Origin: Thiohalobacter thiocyanaticus
GTDB lineage: Bacteria; Pseudomonadota; Gammaproteobacteria; Thiohalobacterales; Thiohalobacteraceae
NCBI RefSeq assembly: GCF_002356355.1
Contig: NZ_AP018052.1
Coordinates: 806,001-870,000, forward strand
Direction: 5' to 3'
Length of the DNA stretch: 64,000 bases
Made by a program: the position numbers and the translations under genes. Of the stretch, positions 7,997 to 17,388 are shown one piece after another (positions within the stretch are counted from its first letter, which is position 1; the number at the start of each line of letters is the position of its first letter). The notes beneath the pieces were generated by a model that worked only from the letters and a program-made list of their open reading frames with translations, was not told the origin of the DNA and did no database searches.

Positions 7997-9388
7997 TCAG
8001 GCCCGGTTGGGGCGGGCGGCCGGGTCGGCGCGCAGCTGCGGCGGCAGCAGGTCGACCAGCTTGGCGACCAGGCGCTGGGCGAACTGGGGGTCGCGCCCGT
8101 CCAGGCTGGCCTGGGTTTGCTGGCAGTCGTTGAACAGCACCGGGATGTTCCACTCGGTGATGAGATCGCAGATCTCGGCGGTGCAGTCCTCGGCGGCCTC
8201 GCTGATGTCGATCAGCAGGATGTCCACGTGATAGGGATTGAGTTCGGGGGACTGGCTGTCCTGCAGGCCGAATTCGCCCACCACCCGGATATTGTAGGGT
8301 TCGATCAGCCGCCGCAGGTGGCGGCGCAGCACGGCCGACTCGCCGACGATGGCGACCCGGAACGGCCGGGTCTGAACCAGAGCCGGGTCGATATCCGGAT
8401 CGCTGTCAGACACTGTCCGGGCGGGCGGCTGTGCGGGCTCCGCCGCAGTGGTCGTGGCGGGCGGCCCTGCCGGGACCGCCGCCGGAGGAAGCGTCTGCCC
8501 GGCGACCGGCGGCGTTTCCGGCCGGGCCGGCTCCGGGACCGGCTGGTCGGTACGCGCCGCGCCCGGCGGCGGGGCCGGGAACAGGCCGCCGGCCTGCTTC
8601 TCGCGCACCACCTCGTTCATCAGGTCGGCGTCGATGCGCTCACGCTGCTCGGCGTAGCCGTAGACCAGGGCGGTGTCGCACAGCAGGTTGACCAGCCGCG
8701 GCACGCCGCCGCTGAAGCGGTGCGCGATTTCGGCGGCGGCCTCGGTGAACAATTCCGGATCGCCGCCGGCGGCCTCCAGCCGGTGGCGGATCAGATCGCG
8801 GGTCTCCTCCGCCGTCAGCGGGGTGAGGTGATAGTCCACCGTGATGCGCTGGGCGAACTGCACCAGGTCGGGCCGGCGCAGGGTGTCGCGCAGCTCCTCC
8901 TGGCCCACCAGCACCACCTGCAGCACCTGGTCCTTGTCGGCGTTGACGTTGGAGAGCATGCGCAGTTCCTCCAACGTCTCCGGGGCCATGTTCTGGGCCT
9001 CGTCGACGATCAGCACGGTGCGCCGGTTGCGGGCGTATTCCTGGATCATGAAATCGACGAAGGCCTGGTACAGCTCCACCTTGCCCTTGTCGCGGTAGTC
9101 CAGGTTGAACGCCAGCAGGATCCACTGCAGCAGTTCGCCGAAGGAGCGATGGGTGTTGGAGATCAGGCCGACCGTGATGTCCTGCTCCAGGTTGTTGAGC
9201 AGGTGACGGATCAGGGTGGTCTTGCCGGTGCCGATGCCGCCGCTGACCACGGTGAAGCCGGCCTGGTTGGCCAGGCCGTATTCCAGCATGGCCAGGGCCA
9301 TGCGGTGCTTTTTGCTCAGGTAGAGAAAGCTCGGGTCCGGCAGCAGCGAGAAGGGTTTCTCGCGGAATCCGTAGTGGGCTTCGTACAT
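7997..9388 (-). CDS. XrtA-system AAA ATPase with C-terminal receiver-like domain
   Basis: 463 residues. The N-terminal AAA/ExeA-type ATPase has Walker A GGIGTGKTT (about 50-58) and Walker B LIVDEAQN (about 126-133), starting MYEAHYGFREKPFSLLPDP as in the exosortase-associated ATPase family. A Pro/Ala-rich linker (about 275-335) leads to a C-terminal domain that looks like a CheY-type receiver: VAIVGESAVLRRHL, then DILLIDIS with Asp at the usual phospho-acceptor strand, then IPVLFND. The acidic pair and the conserved Lys of true receivers are not evident, so it is probably a pseudo-receiver. The role in polysaccharide export is inferred from position next to the CpsD-like and Wzc-like genes. 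Confidence 0.82.
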   Translation of the reverse strand: MYEAHYGFREKPFSLLPDPSFLYLSKKHRMALAMLEYGLANQAGFTVVSGGIGTGKTTLIRHLLNNLEQDITVGLISNTHRSFGELLQWILLAFNLDYRDKGKVELYQAFVDFMIQEYARNRRTVLIVDEAQNMAPETLEELRMLSNVNADKDQVLQVVLVGQEELRDTLRRPDLVQFAQRITVDYHLTPLTAEETRDLIRHRLEAAGGDPELFTEAAAEIAHRFSGGVPRLVNLLCDTALVYGYAEQRERIDADLMNEVVREKQAGGLFPAPPPGAARTDQPVPEPARPETPPVAGQTLPPAAVPAGPPATTTAAEPAQPPARTVSDSDPDIDPALVQTRPFRVAIVGESAVLRRHLRRLIEPYNIRVVGEFGLQDSQSPELNPYHVDILLIDISEAAEDCTAEICDLITEWNIPVLFNDCQQTQASLDGRDPQFAQRLVAKLVDLLPPQLRADPAARPNRA

Positions 9389-9397
9389 AGATCAATC

Positions 9398-9525
9398 CGT
9401 CATTGCGAGGCGCAACCCATCATGGGTTATCCGCCATGTGATGGGTTACGGCGCTGCGCGCCTGCACCCATCCTACAACACCCGGATCGTGCGTAGGATG
9501 GGTGGAACGAAGCGCAACCCATCGC
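9398..9525. repeat. Mixed REP cluster between ATPase and kinase genes
   Basis: An ATTGCGAGG half-repeat runs directly into a GATGGGTTACGGCGCTGCGC...CACCCATCCTAC arm; after a short spacer an inverted GTAGGATGGGTGGAACGAAG arm follows. It looks like fused, partly truncated members of two families. Confidence 0.75.
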
Positions 9526-9528
9526 GTG

Positions 9529-10338
9529 TCAGCCCGCGGCGTCGCTCTTGTTCAGCACAGTACCGAGGATGTTGGTGTTCTCCAGCAGTTCGACCGCGCG
9601 CTGCGCTTCCTGCTGCTGGGTTTTGCCGTCCTCCAGCACCAGCAGGGCGGCGTCCACATAGGGCGCGAAGGCCAGGGCGTCGGCCGCGGTCAGCACCGGC
9701 GGCAGATCGAACACCACAATGCGTTCCGGATAGCGGGTCTTGAGTTCCTCCACCAGCTGGATCATGCGTGGCGAGTTGAGCAGTTCGGCCGAGTTCTGCA
9801 CCGGCCGGCCGCCGGGCAGCAGCACCACATGCTCCAGGCCCTCGGGATGGACCAGCAGGTCGGCCAGATCGACCTCATCCAGCAGATATTCGCTCAGGCC
9901 CTGGGCCGCGCCGATACCCAGGTAGTCATGGATCGACGGCTGGCGCAGGTTGGCGTCGACCAGCAGGACCGTGTGGTGGATCTCCAGGGCGATGCTGGCA
10001 GCCAGGTTGATGGCGGTGACCGTCTTGCCCTCGCCGTCCGACGGGCTGGTCACGGCCAGCACGTTCCAGTCGTTCTCGCGCAGCCGCTGCAGCACCTGGG
10101 TGCGCAGGATCTTGAAGGCGTCGGCATACTCGCCGCTCGGGTAGGCGGGCAGGATACGGTGCTTTTTCATGGCGATATTCGAGGCCCTGGTCGTCCGGGT
10201 CTGGGTGTAGCTGATGTCCTTGGTCGAGGCGGCCTTGGCCACGGCCCGGCCCGGTGACGCGGGGCGGTGGGCCTGGGGTTGGCTTCCGCTCTCGCGGTCC
10301 TTGCGTGCCTTTTCCAGCGCGACCTTGATGCGCTCCAT
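9529..10338 (-). CDS. CpsD/CapB-type tyrosine-kinase-like ATPase (exosortase-associated)
   Basis: 269 residues. BY-kinase motifs: Walker A SPSDGEGKTVTA, Walker A' LLVDANLRQPS and Walker B IVVFDLPP. It starts MERIKVALEKARKDRE, as in exosortase-system kinases, and has no membrane helix or evident C-terminal Tyr cluster. It should act with the Wzc-like protein encoded upstream, controlling polymer length and export on the cytoplasmic face. The gap to the upstream gene holds a long inverted-arm element. Confidence 0.87.
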   Translation of the reverse strand: MERIKVALEKARKDRESGSQPQAHRPASPGRAVAKAASTKDISYTQTRTTRASNIAMKKHRILPAYPSGEYADAFKILRTQVLQRLRENDWNVLAVTSPSDGEGKTVTAINLAASIALEIHHTVLLVDANLRQPSIHDYLGIGAAQGLSEYLLDEVDLADLLVHPEGLEHVVLLPGGRPVQNSAELLNSPRMIQLVEELKTRYPERIVVFDLPPVLTAADALAFAPYVDAALLVLEDGKTQQQEAQRAVELLENTNILGTVLNKSDAAG

Positions 10339-10654
10339 ATCTCAAACCTCTTTGGCAAATCGCCGGCCCGGTGGCCGGCCCCGCATTATAACCGTGATTG
10401 TATCGGCCCGATAACAGCCAGGGGCGGATGTTCAGGCTATCGGGCAGCGGGAAGAAAAACTTTAGTAATAATAAGTGATTAATTGATAGCCACGGAAAAC
10501 ACGGAAAGCACGGACATACAAAAAAATGGAAAGCTGGGTTTGTCTCTATTCCGTCATTCCCGCCTTCGCGGGAATGACGGTAAGGTAATAATCGGAGTTT
10601 GATTACTCGTAGACGTTTCCGTGCTTTCCGTGTTTTCCGTGGCTATGAAATCCC
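10339..10654. other. Intergenic stretch with inverted-arm element
   Basis: Between the Wzc-like and CpsD-like genes. It contains the inverted-arm element at 10486-10646 and, at 10339-10485, an A/T-rich spacer with a GCCGGCCCGGTGGCCGGC palindrome near 10363. No gene is seen. Confidence 0.6.
10486..10646. repeat. Inverted-arm element (CACGGAA family) enclosing a dRS3-like palindrome
   Basis: Arms 10486-10514 and 10618-10646 are perfect 29-bp inverted complements. The left arm is built of ACGGAAAAC/ACGGAAAGC-type 9-mers. Between them lies one ATTCCCGCCTTCGCGGGAAT palindrome (about 10551-10580) plus unique sequence. Confidence 0.9.
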
Positions 10655-12397
10655 TCAGCCGATGAAATCCATCCCGGTCATGTCGCCGGCCTTGCGCAGG
10701 ATGCGGAACCAGAGCACATCCAGCGGTGACATGAAGAAGTGCACTGCGAGGACGGCGATCAGCACAGCGACTGCGGTCCCGCCCAGCACCTTCCACTTGC
10801 GGCTGCGGCGTTTGCGCGTCTCGCCCTCGGTGCGCTGGTAGGGGATGGCGGCCAGCGGCATCACTTGCAGGGTGTTGGCCACGCCCTTGGCGCCGCGGAT
10901 GGCATGGTCCAGGCTCTCGGCGACGGCGGCAAGACCGAAGCCCGAGCCCAGCGCCAGCACGAAGCTGAGGAAGATGATGGCCGGGCGGTTCGGGGAGACC
11001 GGCTCCTCCGGCAATGCGGCCGGGTCGATCAGGGTGAAACGCTCGCCCTTGGACTCGGATTCCAGCTGCTGGGCGATCTGGGCCTGCATCTCCTTGGCGG
11101 TGATCTCCTGGTACTTGGCCACCGTGTTCTGCAGTTCACGCTGCATGGAGCGATATTCGCGCTCCACCTCGGGCGCGGCGGCCAGGCGCTGCTCGTATTT
11201 CTTCAGGTCGGCCTGGAGTTGAGCCTTTCGGGCCTCCTGGGCACGGATGTCGTTGAGGGTGGATTCCAGCTGCGACTGCAGGGTGACATAGGCCGGATTG
11301 TCCGGGGCCCGCTGGGCGGGCGGGGTTTCCGGGGTCTGCGCAATCTGCGCATTGAGTTCGTCCACCGTCTTCTGCAGCTTGACCACGTCCGGGTGCTCGG
11401 GGGCGTATTTCTCCCGCAGAGACGCGAGCTCGGTCTGCAGCCGGTCGCGCTCCTCCAGCAGGGAGGCGCGGTCCGGGCCCAGGCCGGTTTCCTGTTCCAG
11501 GCTCTCGATCTCGCGCTGCAGGCGCCGCACGTCCGGGTGGTCGGGTGAGTAGCGCGCGCTCAGGGCGAAGTACTGGGTGCGCAGGGCCTTGAGCCGGGCG
11601 GCGGGATTCATCTCCACGTTCTGGCCGTGCGGCTCGATCTGGCCCAGCTGGCCCTCCAGATAGAACTTGCGATCCTCCAGGGCGTTGATCTGGTTGTCGA
11701 CATCGTCGAGCTGACGCTCGGTGCGGTCCATCAGCTGGGTGGTCAGCTGCGCCTGCTCGGGCAGTGAATGCAGGTGCTGTTCCTTGAAGGTGGAGAGTTC
11801 GGATTCCAGGCTGCCGATCCGGCGCTTGAGCCGGTTGGCCTCGCCGCTGAGGAAGGCCAGCGACTGGGCGGCCTGGCTGGTGCGCTCCTTGAGGTTCTCG
11901 TTCAGATACAGATTGGTCAACTCGCTGGCGACCTTCTGCACCTGGGTCGGGTTCTCACCCTTGAACGAGAGTTCGAAGGCGATGGTGGCCGGCATGGGGC
12001 GGCCGCTGCGGGGGTCGATGACCTCGGCGCTGATCATCTGTACGCCGATGTCCTCGCGCATGGAAGCCAGGACCTCCTCGGTGGTCTGACGTTCGAGTTC
12101 ATCCCGGTAGAGACCGTACTTCTCGATCAACTGCATCAGGTTGGCGCGGGTCATGACGCGCTGGCTGATCACCTGGATACGCTGGGCGGCGTAGCTGGTC
12201 ACTGTGGACTGGACCAGTTCGCGCGGCACCTCCTGCTCCTCGATCAGGATGGTGGCGGAGGACTCATAGGTCGGTGGCCAGACCAGGGCGATGATCACGC
12301 CCAGGGTGAAGATCACCAGGAAGGTCGCCGCAATGGCGCTGCGGCGGCGCTTGAAGGCGCTGAGATAATCGCTGAGGTCTTTGGTGTTCTCGGTCAT
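10655..12397 (-). CDS. Wzc/GNVR-type polysaccharide chain-length determinant (XrtA-associated)
   Basis: About 580 residues. The N-terminal Wzz domain carries a first membrane helix (FLVIFTLGVIIALVWP), a long coiled-coil periplasmic middle with two SPDHPDV/APEHPDV segments, a second membrane helix (IIFLSFVLALGSGFGLA) preceded by the Pro-rich ALPEEPVSPNRP, and a third hydrophobic stretch near the C-terminus. No Walker motifs, so the kinase is the separate CpsD-like protein. ATG 12397 is preferred to an in-frame TTG at 12412. The 19 bp after the preceding outer-membrane gene indicate one transcript. Confidence 0.87.
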   Translation of the reverse strand: MTENTKDLSDYLSAFKRRRSAIAATFLVIFTLGVIIALVWPPTYESSATILIEEQEVPRELVQSTVTSYAAQRIQVISQRVMTRANLMQLIEKYGLYRDELERQTTEEVLASMREDIGVQMISAEVIDPRSGRPMPATIAFELSFKGENPTQVQKVASELTNLYLNENLKERTSQAAQSLAFLSGEANRLKRRIGSLESELSTFKEQHLHSLPEQAQLTTQLMDRTERQLDDVDNQINALEDRKFYLEGQLGQIEPHGQNVEMNPAARLKALRTQYFALSARYSPDHPDVRRLQREIESLEQETGLGPDRASLLEERDRLQTELASLREKYAPEHPDVVKLQKTVDELNAQIAQTPETPPAQRAPDNPAYVTLQSQLESTLNDIRAQEARKAQLQADLKKYEQRLAAAPEVEREYRSMQRELQNTVAKYQEITAKEMQAQIAQQLESESKGERFTLIDPAALPEEPVSPNRPAIIFLSFVLALGSGFGLAAVAESLDHAIRGAKGVANTLQVMPLAAIPYQRTEGETRKRRSRKWKVLGGTAVAVLIAVLAVHFFMSPLDVLWFRILRKAGDMTGMDFIG

Positions 12398-12416
12398 ATT
12401 CTTGGATTTCAATTAA

Positions 12417-13721
12417 TTATCTTGATGCTGTGTAAGGAGGCCAATCATAGGTAAGCGACAAAGATACTACATTTCCGGCGGCAGAATCTAACGCCCCCTC
12501 CCTTTCCTGCTTCATATATCGGTACTGGGCCGCAAATCTCCAGTCCCGGGCCAGTTTCCATTCCAGGGATGGGGCGACGCGAAAATAGGTGCGATCGACC
12601 TGGGTGTTGGAGTCATCCGTATTCTGGGTCTGGTACCAGCTTGCGTGGAACCGGCCCGTAAGCGTTTCGCTGAACCGGTGGCTGAGGCTGACGCCAACCT
12701 TGTCGGTCACGATCAGCCCGGAGATGGCGCTGGGCGAGACGGTGCGGGATATGTCGATGCCAATCTCACCGCGTTCCAGTTGATAAGTGGTGTTTAATGA
12801 TGCGAGTGCGCCGGTACTGTCCCCTGTCGTGGGTTCGGTTACCACGATGAAGTTCGTCGGGGTGAAGGTGTCAACATCAATGCAGGGTGCGCCAAGGACA
12901 GGGATGAGTTCAAACGGCACCAGGGTTGTGCCGGCGGGGCATTCGAGACTGCCCCGCTGCACTTCTGTCTCTGTCTGGCGAACGCCTGCTGAGGCAGAGA
13001 ATTTCAGGCGTTGCGTGTAATCGTGTTCCAGGCCCAGCGTAAGCTGGGTGTTTTCAGATTTAACCAGTCCGTCATCGCGTTCATAACGTGTCGCACCAAG
13101 GCCCAGTGTCCACATGGTGGCCGGGCTTGATCGATACGCAACAGAAAAGGTCGCACTGCCAGTATCATAGTCGCTAATACCAGTGTTTGGGGATTCGTCG
13201 TAATCGACAGTGGTATATCCGATGGCCGCGTTCAGCGCCGTTGTCTCGCTCCATGCATAACTCCATCCCGGGTTTACGCTGATCCGGTTCCTTTCGGCGC
13301 GATCATAGATAATACCGGTCTCTTCCAGTTCGCTCTCCAGAGTGGTGTCTTTTATCTGACTGAAACTCAGGTTAATCTGCTGGCGTTCAGTAAGACCGTA
13401 ATAACCGTTCAGGTTGATCCAGCTGCTGTTGGTGTTCAGTTCGTCTTCTGTAAATCGGCGTGGCTCATAGGCCAGATACCCCTGCAGATTGCTACGCGCA
13501 GTACGACGGCCAAGACTGATATTGGGCTTAATGGCATATTCGGTGGCGGAAAGCTCGTCACGTGAACGCATCTGCAGATTGTCATTGTATTCCACCCTGC
13601 CGCTGATGCTTGGCTCCAGATACCATTCGGCCGCATTGAGCGATGGTGAATGAATGAAATACAGGCCGATAATTGCTGCGATGCCGGATTTTGCGAAGGC
13701 GCAAGTGTTTGCGGCGTGCAT
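12417..13721 (-). CDS. Exosortase-locus beta-barrel outer-membrane protein
   Basis: About 434 residues. A signal peptide ending in ...SPSLNA is followed by AEWYLEPSISGRVEYNDN and many alternating-residue strands ending in an aromatic-rich terminal strand (VVSLSLTYDW). This is the architecture of the outer-membrane protein family found next to Wza/Wzc in exosortase exopolysaccharide loci; a pore or scaffold role is inferred. Start at 13721 is set by a strong CAGGAGGAT site. The gene is visibly more AT-rich than the flanking gsp genes. Confidence 0.8.
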   Translation of the reverse strand: MHAANTCAFAKSGIAAIIGLYFIHSPSLNAAEWYLEPSISGRVEYNDNLQMRSRDELSATEYAIKPNISLGRRTARSNLQGYLAYEPRRFTEDELNTNSSWINLNGYYGLTERQQINLSFSQIKDTTLESELEETGIIYDRAERNRISVNPGWSYAWSETTALNAAIGYTTVDYDESPNTGISDYDTGSATFSVAYRSSPATMWTLGLGATRYERDDGLVKSENTQLTLGLEHDYTQRLKFSASAGVRQTETEVQRGSLECPAGTTLVPFELIPVLGAPCIDVDTFTPTNFIVVTEPTTGDSTGALASLNTTYQLERGEIGIDISRTVSPSAISGLIVTDKVGVSLSHRFSETLTGRFHASWYQTQNTDDSNTQVDRTYFRVAPSLEWKLARDWRFAAQYRYMKQEREGALDSAAGNVVSLSLTYDWPPYTASR

Positions 13722-13908
13722 TTCATCCTCCTGGCGGAAATGTTGGGTGAGCATCGTTCTTTTTGGTGGTGGAACAGGGTTCGGCTTGCGATTGCAGGAC
13801 GTTGCCTGCTGATAATTGTTATTAAAGATGTTCAGGCTTATTTAATAATTATAGTGTTAAGTGTCCGCACCCAAGGCGGATATCATCTGTGTCGATGAGT
13901 TGCTTCCA

Positions 13909-14469
13909 TCAGGGTACGACGACAACGTCGCCGGGTTGGAGGATGATGTTCTGCTCCAGGTTTTGTCCCTTTTCGATGTCGCCATATTCAAAGGGTATTG
14001 AGCGCAGCTCGCCGGCTTCGCGTCTGAGGATGCGTATCTTGTTTGCGGCCGCGTAGGTTCCCATGCCGCCGGCCATGGATAATGCCTGTACCACATCCAC
14101 GTTTCGAGTTGCCGGGAATACCCCGGGGCGATTCACCTTGCCGATCACATATACGATGTTGCCCTGGAGTTGGCTGATGTCCACGCTCACCACCGGATCC
14201 GGTATGTATTTCTCGAGCCGTGATTCGATTGTCTCGCGCAGCGTATTAACCGGCGTGTTTGCGGCCTTGATTTCCCCGACCAGAGGGAAGCTGATCATGC
14301 CGTCGGGGCGGACGACAAGCTCGCGCTGAAGTCCTTCTTCTTTCCAGACGGAGATATTCAGGATGTCGCCGGGTTGGATCTGGTAAGCCTGTTCCGGCAA
14401 CTCGCTGGCCGATGCATGAAGACTGGTGGATAACAGAAGCAGCGCGATTAAGATTTGGAATGTTCGCAT
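13909..14469 (-). CDS. Wza-like polysaccharide export protein
   Basis: 186 residues. Signal peptide (MRTFQILIALLLLSTSLHASA), then the poly-export domain (YQIQPGDILNISVWKEE...VVRPDGMISFPLVGEI) and one SLBB domain (VYVIGKVNRPGVFP...ILQPGDVVVVP). It is shorter than E. coli Wza and shows no clear lipobox Cys, as in several exosortase-locus exporters. It is the first gene of the minus-strand exopolysaccharide export run. Confidence 0.88.
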   Translation of the reverse strand: MRTFQILIALLLLSTSLHASASELPEQAYQIQPGDILNISVWKEEGLQRELVVRPDGMISFPLVGEIKAANTPVNTLRETIESRLEKYIPDPVVSVDISQLQGNIVYVIGKVNRPGVFPATRNVDVVQALSMAGGMGTYAAANKIRILRREAGELRSIPFEYGDIEKGQNLEQNIILQPGDVVVVP

Positions 14470-14537
14470 CGAGGTTGGATCCTGACGTTGGGGTATATGC
14501 CTAATTCTTCACATTCCCGTTGTTTTTTGCAAGCCGG

Positions 14538-14564
14538 AAAAAAACGCGGCCCGAAGGCCGCGTT
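14538..14564 (-). terminator. Rho-independent terminator after the large anchored protein gene
   Basis: On the minus strand a perfect 9-bp stem AACGCGGCC/GGCCGCGTT with a 4-nt loop is followed by a run of seven T. It sits 25 bp downstream of the stop codon at 14589. Confidence 0.9.
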
Positions 14565-14588
14565 AGTGACTGCGTGTCGTGCAGCTCC

Positions 14589-17306
14589 TCAGGAACGACG
14601 CCTGCGGCGGACCAGTCCGAGGGAGCCAAGCAGCAATCCAACCAGGGCCCAGTCAAGCGGACGCTGGCTGGTCGTTGCCAGTGAGCAGCCGCCACCGCCA
14701 AGGCCGCCATCAGTGGTTTTGGCCTCGGGGGAACTGGGCCCGCTTGTCACGCCCACACCGCCCGGATCGGCGATCACGCCGTCCCTGTCGTCATCGTCAT
14801 TGGGGCCGCCATCAGTGATGGTCAGCTGCACGCATTGATCGTCAGCGCGGAGCATGTTGGCCATGATACTTGATGACTCGCTGCTGTAATCACCGGAGCC
14901 GGGCTCTGGGCAGCTGCCGTCGGCGTTGAGAGCGGCCGTTGTAACGCTGTCTGTCCCATCCTCGACAAAGGTGCTCCAGGAGTCGGTGTCGGGATCGTAT
15001 TTGCGGTACAGCGAATACCAGGGAATAGGCTCGCTCAGCGGCAGCACAACGTAGATGGTTTCGCCGGTAGCGCGCCCGGTGACCTCGAAGTCGAAGCACC
15101 CGCCGATGCAGGATCGCTCCACGCTGTCGTCAGTGGATGCGCCGAATGTATCCATCAGCTCGCTTTCCGTGATGGTGATTCCGCCCAGAGCGGTGCCGAC
15201 CGTTCCCGGGTTCACTGGCAAGGGCGAGGTGTTGTCGACGGGGTTGTTGACGGCGGGGATCGTGGTGGTGAAGCCGCCCGTGGTGATCGGCTGCTCGCCG
15301 TCAATGGTGCTCAGGTCGAACGCGGCATTCATGCCCTTGAAGGGGCCATCTACCATCTTGGTGCCGATGATGCCGTCCCCGTCCGGGTCGGTGCTGACCA
15401 GTTCCGCGCCGGCGCAGCCGAAATCCCAGACCACGACCACATCGATGCTCTTGTTGACCGACCAGTCGAACAGCATGTGGGCGCCGAGCTGGTTCGGGCC
15501 TACCGTCATGCTCAGAGGCTGCGGTGCAGTGCAGCTGGTTGAGCCATCATTGAGGCAGGTCTCGAAGGTGTAGGTGCCGGGCTGGTCGAACAGCCTGATG
15601 CCGCTGGTGCTCCATAGACTGCCGAAGAAGGGCTTGCCGGACTCCAGTTCTGCGCCGGAATCGGTGCAGGAAGTGTCGGCGCATGTGACCGAGCCGTTGA
15701 TATGGCCTGTCACCTCTTCGTCCACGGTGCCGACCAGGCTGTTAGTGGAGTCACGCATGATGAAGGTGCCCTCCAGCTGCCGGACGAGGTCCGCAGTCAG
15801 GAAGGTCGCGTCCACCTCACAGGGCTGGCCGATGATGCCGGTCGGAAGATCGAGCGTAACAGTCTGTTCGTAGGTGAAGGAATTGCCGGTTGCATCCGTA
15901 ACGCGCCAGTAGACTGTGTTCGCGCCGGCGGCAAAGTCGCTGGAGCTTTCGTCGGCAGCGGCAGTGTCCGCGGTCCAGTTCAGATTGTCCAGGGACCATT
16001 CAACGACCGGATCGGGATCGGTGGCGTCGTCAGCCACGATGCTGCCGGCAGTACTGCCCGGGCCTTCGAAGGTCACGGTCTCTGCGGTGCTGCTGACGGA
16101 TACCGTAATGTCCGAAGGGACGCTCGAGAAGGTCGGGGCGGTCGTGTCAGTAATGGTGATGGTCACCGTCTGGCTGCCCAGCGTGCCGTCAACAGCCGGG
16201 TCGGTGAGCCAGGCGCGCCAGTCGACCGTAAAGCTGTTGACCGTCTCGGTGAGATCGAAGTCGACATTGTTGACGCCGCCGCTGTCAGCTTCCCAACTGC
16301 CGGTGTTGGGGTTATAGAACTCAACGGTACCGCCGGACTCGTCCGTCACGGTGCCGATGTCAACAGTGACGGTGGTCGGTGTGGCGGTTTCCGCGACCGT
16401 GGTATCGGGATCGGCCGGAACAGTGAACGTCGGCCCGCTGCCGTCGCTCACCAGTTCCAGGCTGGTGAGGTCGAAGTTGGCGTTGAAGTTCTGGAACGGG
16501 CCGTCCGCCATGGGATTACCGCCGATACCATAGTAGGTGAAGAAGGTATCGCCGTTATCGTCGTGGGTGCCTGGGGTGGCGCCGGTATTTGCACTGAAAT
16601 CGTTGTTGTTGGCGGCGGTATCGGTCACCAGGGGCAGGGCGCCGCTGGGGTTTATGCCCATGCAGCCGCCGCCCGTGTTGCTGGTGAAGTCGCCGTCTGC
16701 GCCTATGGCGCACCCGGCCGCAAGCGAGGTGTTCCAGGCGGTGGTGGCAACCGGTGTGGCGCCAAGGCTGAGGTAACCGTAGGTGGCGCCGGTATAGGTA
16801 CCATCGGAATCGGGGGTGGCGCCGCTGCCGGTGAGGACGTCCCCAACGGTCGGGGTGCCGCCCAGATAGGTCAGCAGGCCGCTGGCGTCCCAGACGATGG
16901 AGACCGGAATGCCATCATTGCCGTTCCAGTCGAACAGCATATTGCCGAGCAGCAGGGTGCCTGGCCCGGCCTGTCCGTCAGTGTCGGTAAAAGTCACCCC
17001 GGAAGCGACGGCCGGCAGGGAACCATTGAAGAAGTCGAACGAGTCAATGGTCATGCTGCCGGTGTTATCGGTGTCGTCGATGGTAAGAGTGCCGGACACG
17101 GGCGTCTGGAAGCGATTCACGCCCTTGGAGGGGAGGCTGGTGTTCTCGAGGGCGGCGCCGTCCGAATCCAGCATGGTGAAATAGCCGGTCCAGTTGAAGG
17201 TATAGGTGGTGGCTGACACGGTCTGCGGTGCCATGGCCGTACCCAGCGCTGCTGCAATGGCGGTTGCCGTAATGCTGCGTTTGGCTGATTGGGTCAGAGT
17301 GTTCAT
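14589..17306 (-). CDS. Large surface protein with duplicated domain, HYR-like repeats and Gly-Cys C-terminal anchor
   Basis: 905 residues. Signal peptide 1-32. Residues about 33-290 match the PEP-CTERM protein encoded at 19397 (shared FTMLDS.GAAL, NRFQTPV.GT, LGNMLF.WNGN.GIPVSIV, GTYT..TYGYL). Residues 290-490 hold HYR-like Ig domains. Residues 505-690 are a shorter second copy of the N-terminal domain (MLFDW, MVDGPFKGMNAAFDLS). Residues 715-860 look like a choice-of-anchor U domain. The tail GGLGGGGCSLA, a hydrophobic helix and a run of Arg form a Cys-containing sorting signal, not PEP-CTERM. Start by AGGAGGAG upstream of ATG 17306. It follows the FadL gene by 82 bp, probably in one transcript. 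Function unknown; exported and membrane-anchored by inference. Confidence 0.8.
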   Translation of the reverse strand: MNTLTQSAKRSITATAIAAALGTAMAPQTVSATTYTFNWTGYFTMLDSDGAALENTSLPSKGVNRFQTPVSGTLTIDDTDNTGSMTIDSFDFFNGSLPAVASGVTFTDTDGQAGPGTLLLGNMLFDWNGNDGIPVSIVWDASGLLTYLGGTPTVGDVLTGSGATPDSDGTYTGATYGYLSLGATPVATTAWNTSLAAGCAIGADGDFTSNTGGGCMGINPSGALPLVTDTAANNNDFSANTGATPGTHDDNGDTFFTYYGIGGNPMADGPFQNFNANFDLTSLELVSDGSGPTFTVPADPDTTVAETATPTTVTVDIGTVTDESGGTVEFYNPNTGSWEADSGGVNNVDFDLTETVNSFTVDWRAWLTDPAVDGTLGSQTVTITITDTTAPTFSSVPSDITVSVSSTAETVTFEGPGSTAGSIVADDATDPDPVVEWSLDNLNWTADTAAADESSSDFAAGANTVYWRVTDATGNSFTYEQTVTLDLPTGIIGQPCEVDATFLTADLVRQLEGTFIMRDSTNSLVGTVDEEVTGHINGSVTCADTSCTDSGAELESGKPFFGSLWSTSGIRLFDQPGTYTFETCLNDGSTSCTAPQPLSMTVGPNQLGAHMLFDWSVNKSIDVVVVWDFGCAGAELVSTDPDGDGIIGTKMVDGPFKGMNAAFDLSTIDGEQPITTGGFTTTIPAVNNPVDNTSPLPVNPGTVGTALGGITITESELMDTFGASTDDSVERSCIGGCFDFEVTGRATGETIYVVLPLSEPIPWYSLYRKYDPDTDSWSTFVEDGTDSVTTAALNADGSCPEPGSGDYSSESSSIMANMLRADDQCVQLTITDGGPNDDDDRDGVIADPGGVGVTSGPSSPEAKTTDGGLGGGGCSLATTSQRPLDWALVGLLLGSLGLVRRRRRS

Positions 17307-17388
17307 CGGGATTTACTCCTCCTGCATGCCATCGTGAATTGTTTGTGGCATGTTCATTGTCTTAACGTCGGGATATGCGGTTTTATGC

